The notes: generated by a model not told the origin, from the sequence alone. DNA of 64,000 nt from Desulfotomaculum sp. (GCA_003513005.1 DOTD01000050.1:1-64000), one strand, 5' to 3'; shown: positions 53,240-61,442, numbered from the stretch's first letter. Numbers and translations: made by a program.

Positions 53240-53434
53240 ATGGATCAAGGGCAGGGAACTTACGGGCTGGAAAGCACCCTGTTTTCTATTTTGGAAAGAA
53301 GCGGTGGTTCAGGTGTAGATCAGAATAACCTGCTTATTCTGATGAGCCTTTTAAACCTCATGGGGATAGTTAATATTCTGGGGCAAAAGAAGCCGGGCAA
53401 ACCCGAAACAAAGACTGAACCGCAGGGAGGATAA
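53240..53434 (+). CDS. Small hydrophobic-core protein of unknown function
   Basis: 64 residues with a Gly/Ser-rich start, a hydrophobic stretch at about 31-47 (LLILMSLLNLMGIVNIL) and a Lys/Pro-rich tail. The stretch is shared with the 173-residue protein at 54179 (LMLSLLNLLGIVSLL). GTAGAGGTG precedes the ATG. I do not recognise the family. Confidence 0.6.
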   Translation: MDQGQGTYGLESTLFSILERSGGSGVDQNNLLILMSLLNLMGIVNILGQKKPGKPETKTEPQGG

Positions 53435-53463
53435 GGCTTCGATTAAAAATGGAATGATTTAGC

Positions 53464-53511
53464 CAGGCGGCGTCATTAAAAGCACCGGCAGGCATAAATA
53501 GACGCCGCCTG
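53464..53511. terminator. Hairpin between convergent small genes
   Basis: 11-bp perfect arms CAGGCGGCGTC/GACGCCGCCTG at 53464-53474 and 53501-53511; no clear T-tract. Confidence 0.55.
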
Positions 53512-53541
53512 ATAAATCTGGAGCCGGTTCATTTCTTTCAG

Positions 53542-53775
53542 TTAAGCTTCCGGAGTTTGCTGATCATTTTGCTGATCACCATTGGAACCAGGAAAAGCTT
53601 TGGTCATACTGGTTTGAAAGTTTTCCAGCCCCGAGCGGAATGTTTGAATGGTAGAAAACACGGCATCAATTAAAGAGACCAGGTAACCGAGCTTTTCTTC
53701 GGTATCCGGTTTTATGCACATCATGAGCAGTACAGGAGCAAGGAGCAAATTATTAATTTCACTTTGATTATCCAA
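53542..53775 (-). CDS. Small protein of unknown function, pair member 1
   Basis: 77 residues. A hydrophobic N-terminal segment (about 8-20) precedes PDTEEKLGYLVSLIDAVF and an amphipathic TFRSGLENFQ, then a Gln/Asn-rich tail. The layout matches its neighbour at 53814 (PETETHLIFLKSVLETA, TFQTGM). AGGTATA precedes the ATG with GGAGG. Family unknown. Confidence 0.55.
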   Translation of the reverse strand: MDNQSEINNLLLAPVLLMMCIKPDTEEKLGYLVSLIDAVFSTIQTFRSGLENFQTSMTKAFPGSNGDQQNDQQTPEA

Positions 53776-53813
53776 AATAAATATACCTCCATTTCGATAA
53801 TTTCCCCGCTATC

Positions 53814-54011
53814 TCATTTGGCTGCAAGCTGGGTTAAACTGTATAGGCCTCCCATGCCGGTTTGAAAAGTGCGTGCTGAGAACTGCGCAGTTTCTAATAC
53901 AGATTTAAGGAAAATCAAATGAGTTTCAGTTTCAGGCATAGATGACAGGATTAACAGAATCAAAATTAAAAACAATGTGTATGGGTTGTCTGGTTGTAAG
54001 ATCTGGGGCAA
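53814..54011 (-). CDS. Small protein of unknown function, pair member 2
   Basis: 65 residues with a strongly hydrophobic segment at about 12-25 (TLFLILILLILSS), then PETETHLIFLKSVLE and TFQTGMGG. Similar in plan to the protein at 53542. GGAGG lies before the ATG. Probably membrane-associated. Family unknown. Confidence 0.55.
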   Translation of the reverse strand: MPQILQPDNPYTLFLILILLILSSMPETETHLIFLKSVLETAQFSARTFQTGMGGLYSLTQLAAK

Positions 54012-54178
54012 TCTAAATTCCTCCTTTCTGCAAAATTTAATGAAAGATAAATCTATTTACCTAAAAGTTCCTTTAGTATACTACGTACCGGTTGCGTATC
54101 CTGTGACATTTTTATATAAAGGAAAAAGTCAAAACTTTTGGAAGCCCTTTTGAATATAATGGTCAGGGAGGTATCGGA

Positions 54179-54700
54179 ATGTCAGAAGGAAATATAAACA
54201 ACCATAACCTTGAACATGCGCTTTATAAAATACTTGAATTGCAGTCGAAACCGGATACCGGTAATCCGGTTGATACGATGCTGATGCTGAGCCTTTTAAA
54301 CCTGCTTGGTATAGTCAGTTTACTGAATAAACAATCATCTCAGGCTGCTTCAAATCAGTTGGCTGGGATTAATCCTTTGGTTGGCATGCTCGGCAGTATG
54401 CTCGGGGGTGTGCAGCAGAAAACTGGCGAGGAGAATACTGGAAGCGCTCAAGGCGGGCTTCCGTTTAATCCTGCGGCATTACTGAACATGGTTACTCCAC
54501 AGTCAGGCAATCAGATGGACCCCGCACTGCTGCTAAAGCTTCTGAGGGGCTTATTAAAAAGTGCTCCCCAGACCGAGGATCAAAAATCAAAGCCCGGGGA
54601 GTCAAAAGCAGTTGTTGAGAGCCAGCAGGCCGGTAAAACAACTGAAGTAAAAAGGAGAAACACAATTCCTTCATGGGATTCACGGTTTGGTGCGGGATAA
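54179..54700 (+). CDS. Small Gly/Leu-rich protein of unknown function
   Basis: 173 residues. The hydrophobic stretch at about 35-49 (LMLSLLNLLGIVSLL) is shared with the protein at 53240. Further on are Gly/Met-rich helices (LVGMLGSMLGGV), LLKLLRGLLKSAP, and a basic tail ending SWDSRFGAG. GGGAGG precedes the ATG. Divergent from the 53814 gene. Unknown function; context suggests a spore or envelope role. Confidence 0.6.
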   Translation: MSEGNINNHNLEHALYKILELQSKPDTGNPVDTMLMLSLLNLLGIVSLLNKQSSQAASNQLAGINPLVGMLGSMLGGVQQKTGEENTGSAQGGLPFNPAALLNMVTPQSGNQMDPALLLKLLRGLLKSAPQTEDQKSKPGESKAVVESQQAGKTTEVKRRNTIPSWDSRFGAG

Positions 54701-54752
54701 AGCACATCTATATAGACACCAAGCCTTTAAAGCGGTAACATCAGCAAGTAAA

Positions 54753-54786
54753 GATTCATCAACAAGAGAGGCCAATGCCTTAATTA
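54753..54786 (+). repeat. Dispersed repeat family, head fragment D
   Basis: GATTCATCAACAAGAGAGGC then CAATGCCTTAA match the first 35 bases of copies A and B; the rest is missing. Confidence 0.55.
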
Positions 54787-54788
54787 AG

Positions 54789-54824
54789 TATGCGGCTGGT
54801 ACATGATCAACCGCATATATTTTT
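54789..54824 (+). terminator. Hairpin terminator upstream of the YdcZ-type gene
   Basis: TATGCGG/CCGCATA arms (54789-54795, 54811-54817) followed by TATTTTTA. Confidence 0.6.
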
Positions 54825-54868
54825 AGGTGCGGGAAAAGATATTTGAAGATTTAAAAAGGAGCGTTTTT

Positions 54869-55312
54869 GTGACTGAGAAATTGCTTGCTTTAATAATAGC
54901 CGCAGTTGCAGGTATGCTGATGGCTTTCCAGGGGTCTTTAAACGCTGCTCTAAGCAAAGTAATCGGGCTGCTGGAAACAACATTTTTCGTGCATCTGGTA
55001 GGATTGGGCACTATCGGAATAGTACTGTTCTCTTTGAGCACAAAAATTTCTACAGCCCAGTTAATCCGTTCACCCTGGTATACATACCTGGGGGGCGTGC
55101 TGGGTGTCTTAATTATTTATGCTGTTGCCCGGAGCATTCCCAAGGTAGGAGTCGCCCCGGCCACGACAGCTATCATCCTTGGACAAGTCCTTACGGCGAG
55201 CTTTATAGATCACCTGGGTCTTCTTGGTATGGAACGCCTTCCTTTTAACTGGTACAGAGTTGCAGGAACTTTATTATTAGCCGGCGGGGCATGGCTGCTG
55301 TTAAAAAAATAG
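54869..55312 (+). CDS. DMT-family membrane protein (YdcZ/DUF606)
   Basis: A 147-residue membrane protein with about five hydrophobic segments and the repeat half of DMT transporters (LIIAAVAGMLMAFQGSLNA, AVARSIPKVGVAPATTAIILGQ). GTG at 54869 with AAAAGGAGC 6 bases before it is preferred to the GTG at 54827, which has no site. The substrate is unknown. It ends overlapping the ZIP gene on the other strand by 12 bases. Confidence 0.85.
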   Translation: MTEKLLALIIAAVAGMLMAFQGSLNAALSKVIGLLETTFFVHLVGLGTIGIVLFSLSTKISTAQLIRSPWYTYLGGVLGVLIIYAVARSIPKVGVAPATTAIILGQVLTASFIDHLGLLGMERLPFNWYRVAGTLLLAGGAWLLLKK

Positions 55313-56020
55313 GTTAAAAAAGATAACCAGAATTATGCCCAGAAGGATACCCAGGCAGGATGCCGGCCACCTTCCCCTAAAAGCCTCGGGCAGTAATTTT
55401 AAAATAACAATGTAAAGCATTGAACCGGCGGCAAATGCTAAAAGCAGGGAAATAAAAGCGGGTGAAGCCTTGATGAGAATCATTCCCAGAGCCGAACCAA
55501 GCGGTGTAACCAGGCTGATTAAAAAATTAATTGCCATGATCCTGAATGCCCCCATGCCGCCTACTCGCAGAGGCGCGCTCATGGCCATGCCTTCCGGTAT
55601 GTTGTGGAGCCCTATTGTCAGGGTAAGCAGAGTACCCAGCGATATTGGTTCGGCTGCGCCTGCAGCGATGGCAAATCCCTCAGGAAGATCATGGAGCGCA
55701 ATTCCAAGGGCAATGAAGTAACCAAGAAGTGTGTATCTGTGTCCTGAACTGCCTGCCAGCAGTGAGCGGTTTAATAAAAAATCAAGCGAGCCCATAACGA
55801 TCAGGCTTAAAACGCATCCTTTCAAGCACAGGCTCAACTCGGACTGATAAAGCGCCGCAGGAATAAGATCCAAAAAGGTTAACGCCAGCATGGCTCCGGA
55901 AGCGAATCCCAGCATCAATGAAAGCTGCCAATATTTTATACGGTGAAAAGAAAGAATAATAAGCGCTCCCAAACATGTACCCAACCCCGCGATCAAACCC
56001 ATGAATAATACTTTACCCAC
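55301..56020 (-). CDS. ZIP-family metal transporter
   Basis: A 239-residue transporter with eight probable membrane segments. The metal-binding HDLPEGFAIAAGA and GLHNIPEGMAM motifs are intact, as in ZupT-type ZIP proteins that take up zinc, iron or other divalent metals. Single gene, convergent with the YdcZ-type gene. Confidence 0.92.
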   Translation of the reverse strand: MGKVLFMGLIAGLGTCLGALIILSFHRIKYWQLSLMLGFASGAMLALTFLDLIPAALYQSELSLCLKGCVLSLIVMGSLDFLLNRSLLAGSSGHRYTLLGYFIALGIALHDLPEGFAIAAGAAEPISLGTLLTLTIGLHNIPEGMAMSAPLRVGGMGAFRIMAINFLISLVTPLGSALGMILIKASPAFISLLLAFAAGSMLYIVILKLLPEAFRGRWPASCLGILLGIILVIFFNLFF

Positions 56021-56087
56021 CCGTTGTTCACCTTCCTAAGGAGTTATATATTAGAAACAACAGGCGGGTAGCACATTTTTTTAAGAA

Positions 56088-56639
56088 CTACGGTATGTTT
56101 ATTTGCTGTCCGGGATAAATCTGGTCCGGATTTATATTCGGATTTGCCTTGATAATATTTTCAAGGGGGACACCAAAACGAATAGAAATTTGCCATAGTG
56201 TGTCCCCAGGCTGCACCGTATAAGTTTTACCGCCGGATTGTTCTTGAACAGGCGCTTCACTTTTACTTATTTCCTGGCTCGAAACGATGATCACAGGTGT
56301 CCCTATAGATACTTCGGGAAAAATCGTTTCTATGTCGCTGTTGTGCATTCTGATGCAGCCGTTAGAAATTGCCTGGCCGATAGAGGCCGGATTATTTGTT
56401 CCGTGAATTCCATAAGGACCATTTGGTATACTAAGCCCCAACCATCTTGTTCCCAGCACCCCCCCCGGGTTGATTGTTTTATTGACTACCTGATAATTTC
56501 CGTTTGGAGTTGGTGTTGAGGATTTACCTACTGCTATCGGATAATTTGAGGGAGTCTTATCACCTCTGCAATAATTGAGCCTGCGCAGGTTGGTGTTGAT
56601 GATCAGCTGTGTCCCTGTTTCACTGCAATTGACGGACAT
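56088..56639 (-). CDS. L,D-transpeptidase (YkuD) with C-terminal LysM
   Basis: A 183-residue enzyme that cross-links or modifies peptidoglycan through L,D bonds. The YkuD active site is H79 (GIHGTN) and C95 (SNGCIRMH). A LysM domain at about 139-183 (YTVQPGDTLWQISIRFG) binds glycan. ATG 56639 follows AAGGAGTG; a longer frame to 56669 has no site. No signal peptide is seen, which recalls the spore-associated YkuD of Bacillus. Confidence 0.92.
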   Translation of the reverse strand: MSVNCSETGTQLIINTNLRRLNYCRGDKTPSNYPIAVGKSSTPTPNGNYQVVNKTINPGGVLGTRWLGLSIPNGPYGIHGTNNPASIGQAISNGCIRMHNSDIETIFPEVSIGTPVIIVSSQEISKSEAPVQEQSGGKTYTVQPGDTLWQISIRFGVPLENIIKANPNINPDQIYPGQQINIP

Positions 56640-56797
56640 ACTATCACTCCTTGATGTTTTATAATGCAATATTATGTTAAGGGTATGTGGAAAGGTTCAC
56701 CGGGTGGAAATTTCCCCATTACTTTAAAATTAATGTGGTAACTTTTAACAAGCTTTCGCCATATTATATACAAAAATGGCGAAAGGGGGCTTTTAAA

Positions 56798-56908
56798 ATG
56801 GCTTTCGGGGTTCCCGGGGAATGCTGTGAAAGTTTAATCTGGTTGATCTTTCTTATCCTTATCCTGCTTCTTATTAGTTGCCTGTGCCCCGGTATTTGCA
56901 AGTCTTAA
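56798..56908 (+). CDS. 36-residue Cys-rich hydrophobic peptide
   Basis: MAFGVPGECCESLIW then a run of Leu/Ile and a C-terminal CLCPGICKS: five Cys around one membrane-spanning stretch. GAAAGGGGGC lies 8 bases before the ATG, which is strong support for translation; a longer frame from 56687 lacks one. It recalls short sporulation membrane peptides of Firmicutes (YjcZ-like), without a firm match. Confidence 0.6.
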   Translation: MAFGVPGECCESLIWLIFLILILLLISCLCPGICKS

Positions 56909-56929
56909 AAAGTTGAAGCTGTTTTTATT

Positions 56930-56968
56930 GCTAAAGGGAAGGCATATGGAAAAAGCCTTCCCTTTAGC
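56930..56968. terminator. Long hairpin between the small peptide and the chagasin-like gene
   Basis: 14-bp perfect arms GCTAAAGGGAAGGC/GCCTTCCCTTTAGC at 56930-56943 and 56955-56968. Convergent position. Confidence 0.75.
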
Positions 56969-57025
56969 GTTTAAGGAAGGCGTCACGATTAAAACAGGAT
57001 AAAGAATTTTATTTTAATTGCTTTT

Positions 57026-57589
57026 CTATTGCACGGTTACCTCAATCTGAAAAGTTTTTTCTGGCTGAACACTTTCCCATGGACGGCTGTATATCAGGGA
57101 TAATGTCGTGGAGCCGCTATCCATAGCTTTAAATTCCCAGTTATCCGTGCCGCCGGCGCCAACGAGCGTTGAATCGGAAAAATATTCGTGATTTATTTCT
57201 TTTAAGACAAGCTGGTCCGGTTCTTTTACATAACTCCATGAATATCCTGTGCTCGGGTTGCCAGGCAGGCTTAAGTGAAGAACTTGCCCTTTGGCAAGGC
57301 TGATCTTTTTTCCGCTATCAGATTCTGATAATAATATACTGCCCTGATCTGCCATCTGGATTATAACGGTCCTGGTTTCGTTATCCCACTTAACATTTGC
57401 GCCTAATGCCTGAACAACCCATTTTAAAGGAACCATAACCCTTCCTTGAATAATTTGAGGCTGTACATCTGTTGTAATTTCTTTGTCGTTTATAAAAATT
57501 TTAATAGTGCTGGCTGCAAATGTACCTAAAACAACGGATACAGATAACACAATAGCGCAGATTACAATAATCATTAGTTTTTTGTACAC
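57026..57589 (-). CDS. Secreted protein: copper amine oxidase-like N-domain plus chagasin-type inhibitor domain
   Basis: A 187-residue exported protein with a signal peptide (about 1-26). Residues about 28-85 resemble the Cu_amine_oxidN1 domain (INDKEITTDVQPQIIQGRVMVPLKWVVQALGA). The rest has the three loops of I42 chagasin-like cysteine-protease inhibitors: NPSTGYSW, GAGGTDNWEF and RPWE. It may inhibit extracellular or spore-associated cysteine proteases; that is inference from the fold. Confidence 0.8.
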   Translation of the reverse strand: MYKKLMIIVICAIVLSVSVVLGTFAASTIKIFINDKEITTDVQPQIIQGRVMVPLKWVVQALGANVKWDNETRTVIIQMADQGSILLSESDSGKKISLAKGQVLHLSLPGNPSTGYSWSYVKEPDQLVLKEINHEYFSDSTLVGAGGTDNWEFKAMDSGSTTLSLIYSRPWESVQPEKTFQIEVTVQ

Positions 57590-57676
57590 TTAAAAATCCC
57601 TCCTTTTTTATTTTCTATACTTATAGACGATATTATAATGCTATTTGTTCCTTTTTTTGTTTCCTGATTTTTCTGC

Positions 57677-57704
57677 TTGTTAAAACCGAAAGTTAATATA
57701 TAAT
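57677..57704 (+). promoter_or_regulatory. Sigma-A type promoter of the lipoprotein gene
   Basis: TTGTTA (57677-57682), 16-bp spacer and TATAAT (57699-57704), about 30 bases before the ATG. Confidence 0.65.
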
Positions 57705-57734
57705 ATATTTACCATTTAATGAAAAAGGGTGGTC

Positions 57735-58649
57735 ATGATCAAAAGCATAAAATACACATCGTTAATTTTACTGGTTATTTTAACGTTTTGCTTTTTTGGC
57801 TGCACAAGTAATGAAAATAAAGGTGGAAGTGGAGACGAGCAGATTCTTGCCGGTTTCAAAAATTTGCATCAGGAGGCAAATAAAAAGGCAGTTTTAGCGT
57901 TCATAGACGAAAACATTGGCAAATGTTCCCAGGGAGCGGCGGATAAGCTTGTCTACGGATACGAAGAATTACAGAAGAATGCTTTGGATGATCTGGAAAA
58001 ACAATTTCCCGGAGGCAAGGAAGAAAAATGGACAATTACAATTCCCCAGGGTTTGCAGAAAGAGTTTGGTTACTCTTTTAGTATGGATAAAATCAATTCA
58101 ATTAAAGACCCGCAATTGAAGGAAATATTGCAGGAAGTAAGAGATACGGGTTTTCTGGTCAGGACAGCTGAGGGAATGTATTTTCCAGTAATTAACTATA
58201 ATTTTTACGAGAAATATTCGGGTTATTTAACAGGCCAGGCGAAAGATTACTTTTCTATAATGGCTGAAGAAAGCAAAAGAATTGCCGTTGACGACGGATC
58301 CTTACAAATTACACCCAATGATATACTGAAGAGGATGAAGGCACAACAAATATACATCAATAAATATCCTGGTTCTCCAAAACTCAGAGATATTAAAGAT
58401 CTTTATATTATACACACGGGTTTTTACCTGTGCGGCGCTGACAATACACCGGCTTTTTCGTATGATACGAAAGTATTAAATAGTGATTTCAGAGAGAGTT
58501 ACCAGGACTATAAATTAAACGATTCGGTTTTTGGCGGGGAATTTGTCACTTACTTTGAAACCCTGAAAAAAGAAGGGTATAAGTTGACGGATAAAATTTC
58601 AGATGCAAGAAATAAACTGATCGAAAAGGTAAAACAATCGCTTGAATAA
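57735..58649 (+). CDS. Predicted lipoprotein of unknown function
   Basis: 304 residues beginning with a lipoprotein signal (hydrophobic stretch and FFGC with Cys at about 23). The mature part is mostly charged and helical (KNLHQEANKKAVLAF, LKEILQEVRDTGFLV) with no family I recognise. ATG 57735 is taken; the GTG at 57729 is in frame and also possible. Monocistronic, between a promoter and a terminator. Confidence 0.7.
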   Translation: MIKSIKYTSLILLVILTFCFFGCTSNENKGGSGDEQILAGFKNLHQEANKKAVLAFIDENIGKCSQGAADKLVYGYEELQKNALDDLEKQFPGGKEEKWTITIPQGLQKEFGYSFSMDKINSIKDPQLKEILQEVRDTGFLVRTAEGMYFPVINYNFYEKYSGYLTGQAKDYFSIMAEESKRIAVDDGSLQITPNDILKRMKAQQIYINKYPGSPKLRDIKDLYIIHTGFYLCGADNTPAFSYDTKVLNSDFRESYQDYKLNDSVFGGEFVTYFETLKKEGYKLTDKISDARNKLIEKVKQSLE

Positions 58650-58675
58650 AATAAAATATTAAAAAGCTGATAATT

Positions 58676-58706
58676 AGCCGCCCCACTGTCGGGCGGCTTT
58701 AATTTT
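58676..58706 (+). terminator. Terminator of the lipoprotein gene
   Basis: AGCCGCCC/GGGCGGCT hairpin (58676-58683, 58691-58698) followed by TTAATTTTTT. Confidence 0.9.
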
Positions 58707-58854
58707 TTACATATGCACGTATTGCATTTTCTGGTTTGCGTTGTGAAAGATCTTTTCAACCATGGTTAAACAATCATTTTATACACCGAATTGGCATTTT
58801 TAGTTAAACAGCTGCAAAAACAAACGCTTCATTTATTTGTTTTTCCAAAGAAGG

Positions 58855-58860
58855 TATAAT
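58855..58860 (+). promoter_or_regulatory. -10 box upstream of ispE
   Basis: TATAAT at 58855-58860; the -35 at 17 bp is the weak TTTATT. The leader motif begins 17 bases later. Confidence 0.45.
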
Positions 58861-58877
58861 AAATCAGAATAGACACT

Positions 58878-58917
58878 CATGCCGCTAAAGCGGCGCCATC
58901 AGAAGGATGAAAATGGC
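58878..58917 (+). ncRNA. Structured 5' leader motif, copy 2
   Basis: CATGCCGCTAAAGCGGCGCC then AGAAGGATGAAAATGGC. Two hairpins form, CCGC/GCGG and GCCAT/ATGGC. The sequence matches the leader at 20183-20223 with paired changes. Confidence 0.5.
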
Positions 58918-58980
58918 ATCATATAAGAATAGACATTGGCTATGTTTAGATTTCCCTTTAAAGACGAAGGAGCGATATAA

Positions 58981-59802
58981 TTGTACGAAATATTCGCCCG
59001 AGCAAAGATAAACCTCACACTGGATATAACCGGCCTTCGATCTGACGGATATCACGAAGTGGAGATGATTATGCAAACGGTCGGATTATCTGACCGTCTG
59101 GTTTTTGAACCATATCACAATGGTATTGTAATTAACTGTGACAATCCTGACCTGCCGGTTGGGCCGGAAAACCTGGTTTGTAAGGCGGCGCTTCTGCTTC
59201 AGGAATATACAGGGCAGGCAAAAGGGGCGATTATTAATCTGAATAAAAATATTCCCCTTGCGGCAGGGTTAGCCGGAGGTTCGGCAGATGCTGCAGCAGC
59301 CTTGAAAGGTTTAAATAATTTATGGGGACTGAATTTACATTTCTCCGAACTGCTGTCACTAGGGGAGCATATTGGGGCAGATGTGCCTTTTTGCCTCATG
59401 GGAGGTACAGCCCTTGCCCGCGGCAAGGGGGAAATATTATTACCGTTGAAACCTCTGCCGAGGTTCGGAATAATCCTGGTCAAGCCGCCTTTCGGTGTTT
59501 CAACGGGCCGTGTTTACCAGCAGTATGATTTAACAGGCGGCGGCGCCCGTCCGGATACTAAAAGGATGTTGGAGGCAATTGAAAATAGAAACCTTTCGGA
59601 CATAGGGGGTTTATTATCCAACATTCTTGAGGAAACAACAGCTTGTCTTTACCCGCAAATAAAATTTTTAAAGCAGGTTCTAGTCAGGGAAGGCGCAGTC
59701 GGTGCAGTTATGAGCGGAAGCGGACCAACATTTTTTGGTCTGTGCGAGAATGAGGTTAAAGCTGACAATATAGCCTGGAATCTAATCCTGCCTCCTGGAT
59801 GA
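58981..59802 (+). CDS. ispE: 4-diphosphocytidyl-2-C-methyl-D-erythritol kinase IspE
   Basis: GHMP kinase of the MEP isoprenoid pathway. The substrate motif FARAKINLTLDI at the start, the ATP loop PLAAGLAGGSADAAAAL and the C-terminal GAVGAVMSGSGPTFFGL are intact. The length is 273 residues; TTG at 58981 follows AAGGAGCG. The structured leader lies upstream. It precedes a GntR regulator by about 100 bases. Confidence 0.96.
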   Translation: MYEIFARAKINLTLDITGLRSDGYHEVEMIMQTVGLSDRLVFEPYHNGIVINCDNPDLPVGPENLVCKAALLLQEYTGQAKGAIINLNKNIPLAAGLAGGSADAAAALKGLNNLWGLNLHFSELLSLGEHIGADVPFCLMGGTALARGKGEILLPLKPLPRFGIILVKPPFGVSTGRVYQQYDLTGGGARPDTKRMLEAIENRNLSDIGGLLSNILEETTACLYPQIKFLKQVLVREGAVGAVMSGSGPTFFGLCENEVKADNIAWNLILPPG

Positions 59803-59898
59803 CTGAAGATAGTCACTTCGGTTGAAAACGGGTGATATATTGCAGTGAAGGGAAAGAAGAGTTAAAATATTAAGGTATAGTTACAAGGAGGTATTTTT

Positions 59899-60582
59899 TT
59901 GCAACAGCGCAGGTTCAGCCCGCTTGATTTAAATAGTTACCGCCCCCTACGGGAAATGGTTTTTGAAACTTTGCGGGAGGCTATAATTAAAGGATTGCTA
60001 AGACCAGGTGAAAGATTAATGGAAATCCAGATTGCCGAAGAGCTGGGCGTTAGCCGTACGCCGGTTCGTGAGGCCATACGCAAGCTTGAACTCGAAGGTT
60101 TTCTGGTTATGGTTGCCCGCAAAGGCGCCTATGTCGCCGATATTTCCGTAAAAGACATTACCGACATTTTCGAAGTGCGGGCTGCTTTGGAAGGCCTTGC
60201 AGCCGGATTGGCCGCCGAGAGAATTACTGAGGAAGAGCTTGAACAACTGGAGAGGGCACTGGTTCAGACTTCTGAGGCTACGACGGGTGATTTGAATACT
60301 GTCGTCCAATCAGATACATCGTTTCATGAGCTTATTTATCGGGCCAGCCGGAACCAGCGTCTGCAACAAATAGTTATCCACCTTCAGGAACAGATCCAGC
60401 GTTTCCGTGCCGTTTCTTTATCACAGCCAGGCAGAACAAGTGTTTTTATTGAAGAACACAGGAAAATTGTTGAAGCAATCAGCGAACGCAACTCCGAGTT
60501 AGCTTCCCTGCTTGCCCGTGAGCATATCGAGAATGCGGAACAAAGTCTGCTCGGCGTCCTTGAGGGGGTATCACCCGTATGA
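59899..60582 (+). CDS. GntR-family regulator (FadR-type, FCD domain)
   Basis: A 227-residue regulator: winged helix at about 18-80 (IAEELGVSRTPVREAIRKLELEGFL) and an FCD ligand domain (FEVRAALEGLAAGLAAERI, then H and E ligands). TTG at 59899 follows AAGGAGG. It overlaps the next gene by 4 bases. Ligand unknown; possibly an acid or amino acid. Confidence 0.92.
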   Translation: MQQRRFSPLDLNSYRPLREMVFETLREAIIKGLLRPGERLMEIQIAEELGVSRTPVREAIRKLELEGFLVMVARKGAYVADISVKDITDIFEVRAALEGLAAGLAAERITEEELEQLERALVQTSEATTGDLNTVVQSDTSFHELIYRASRNQRLQQIVIHLQEQIQRFRAVSLSQPGRTSVFIEEHRKIVEAISERNSELASLLAREHIENAEQSLLGVLEGVSPV

Positions 60583-61328
60583 CCGTCGACGCAGTTATTC
60601 TTGCCGGCAGTCTGAACGACGGCAAGTTGAAAGACAGCAGCCCTGTTCTTTACGAGGCGTTAATTCCCATAGGCTCCAAGGCTATGATTGAATATGTCAT
60701 AGATGCTCTGACCAACTCCTCAAAAATAGGAAAAATAGTTATTGTCGGACCTGAGATTAGAATAAATGAAAGCGCTGCAGACAGGATTAGATTCGCTTCA
60801 CCGGGAGACAGCCTTCTGGACAATGCGCAAAGGGGTTTTGACTGTTTGCCGGCCAGCAGGCGGGTGCTGGTTGCAACTTGTGATATACCGCTTTTAACCT
60901 CTAAAGTAGTAGACGATTTTATAGATCAATGCCGGGATGAGACAGTAGACCTGTTCTATCCTATCGTATCACGGGATGTAATTCAGAGCTCATTCGCCAA
61001 AGCGGAGCGTACGTATGTACGCTTGCAGGAAAATGTATTTACAGGCGGTAATTTAATGCTGCTTAACCCGGAAATACTGCCGCGCTGCCTGGCCAAAGGC
61101 AATGAACTTGTGAAAGCCAGGAAGAACCCCTTGAAGTTAAGCAGGTTAATTGGGTTATCTTTTTTAGTAAAATTTATTTTTCATAAATTAAGCCTGACGG
61201 AAGCCGAAACCAAAGTATCAAAACTGCTTGGCATAAAGGGATTGGCTGTTGTCAGCCCGCATCCTGCAATCGGATTTGATGTTGATAAACCTGCCGATCT
61301 AATTGTGGTTACGGAAGTTTTAGTTTGA
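60579..61328 (+). CDS. MobA-like nucleotidyltransferase family protein
   Basis: A 249-residue NTP-transferase fold: VDAVILAGS at the start (though the usual GG-xx-R of the loop is altered to SLNDGKLKD), ALIPIGSKAMIEYVIDAL, and the metal-binding TCDIPLL. Substrate unknown; the ispE-gntR neighbourhood does not decide. ATG 60579 overlaps the gntR stop. Confidence 0.8.
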   Translation: MTVDAVILAGSLNDGKLKDSSPVLYEALIPIGSKAMIEYVIDALTNSSKIGKIVIVGPEIRINESAADRIRFASPGDSLLDNAQRGFDCLPASRRVLVATCDIPLLTSKVVDDFIDQCRDETVDLFYPIVSRDVIQSSFAKAERTYVRLQENVFTGGNLMLLNPEILPRCLAKGNELVKARKNPLKLSRLIGLSFLVKFIFHKLSLTEAETKVSKLLGIKGLAVVSPHPAIGFDVDKPADLIVVTEVLV

Positions 61329-61344
61329 GTTTTTTTTTCGGGAT

Positions 61345-61397
61345 AACGTTAACTCATTTTATATCTTGGTTGACAATAAGAAATATGTAAATATATC
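61345..61397 (+). promoter_or_regulatory. BirA-like operator over the biotin promoter
   Basis: AACGTTAAC (61345-61353), 15 bases, then GTTGACAA (61369-61376), similar to the Firmicute BirA site TTGTTAAC-N-GTTAACAA. TTGACA (61370-61375), 16 bp and TATATC (61392-61397) form the promoter. Confidence 0.5.
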
Positions 61398-61442
61398 CGA
61401 GATGCAAAGGGAAAGGTTGTTACATTAAGGGGGTTGGTATTA

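Noticed and set aside
54827..54868. Upstream GTG as the start of the YdcZ-type gene
   Set aside because: No ribosome site precedes it and it falls just after a terminator hairpin; GTG 54869 has AAAAGGAGC at good spacing.
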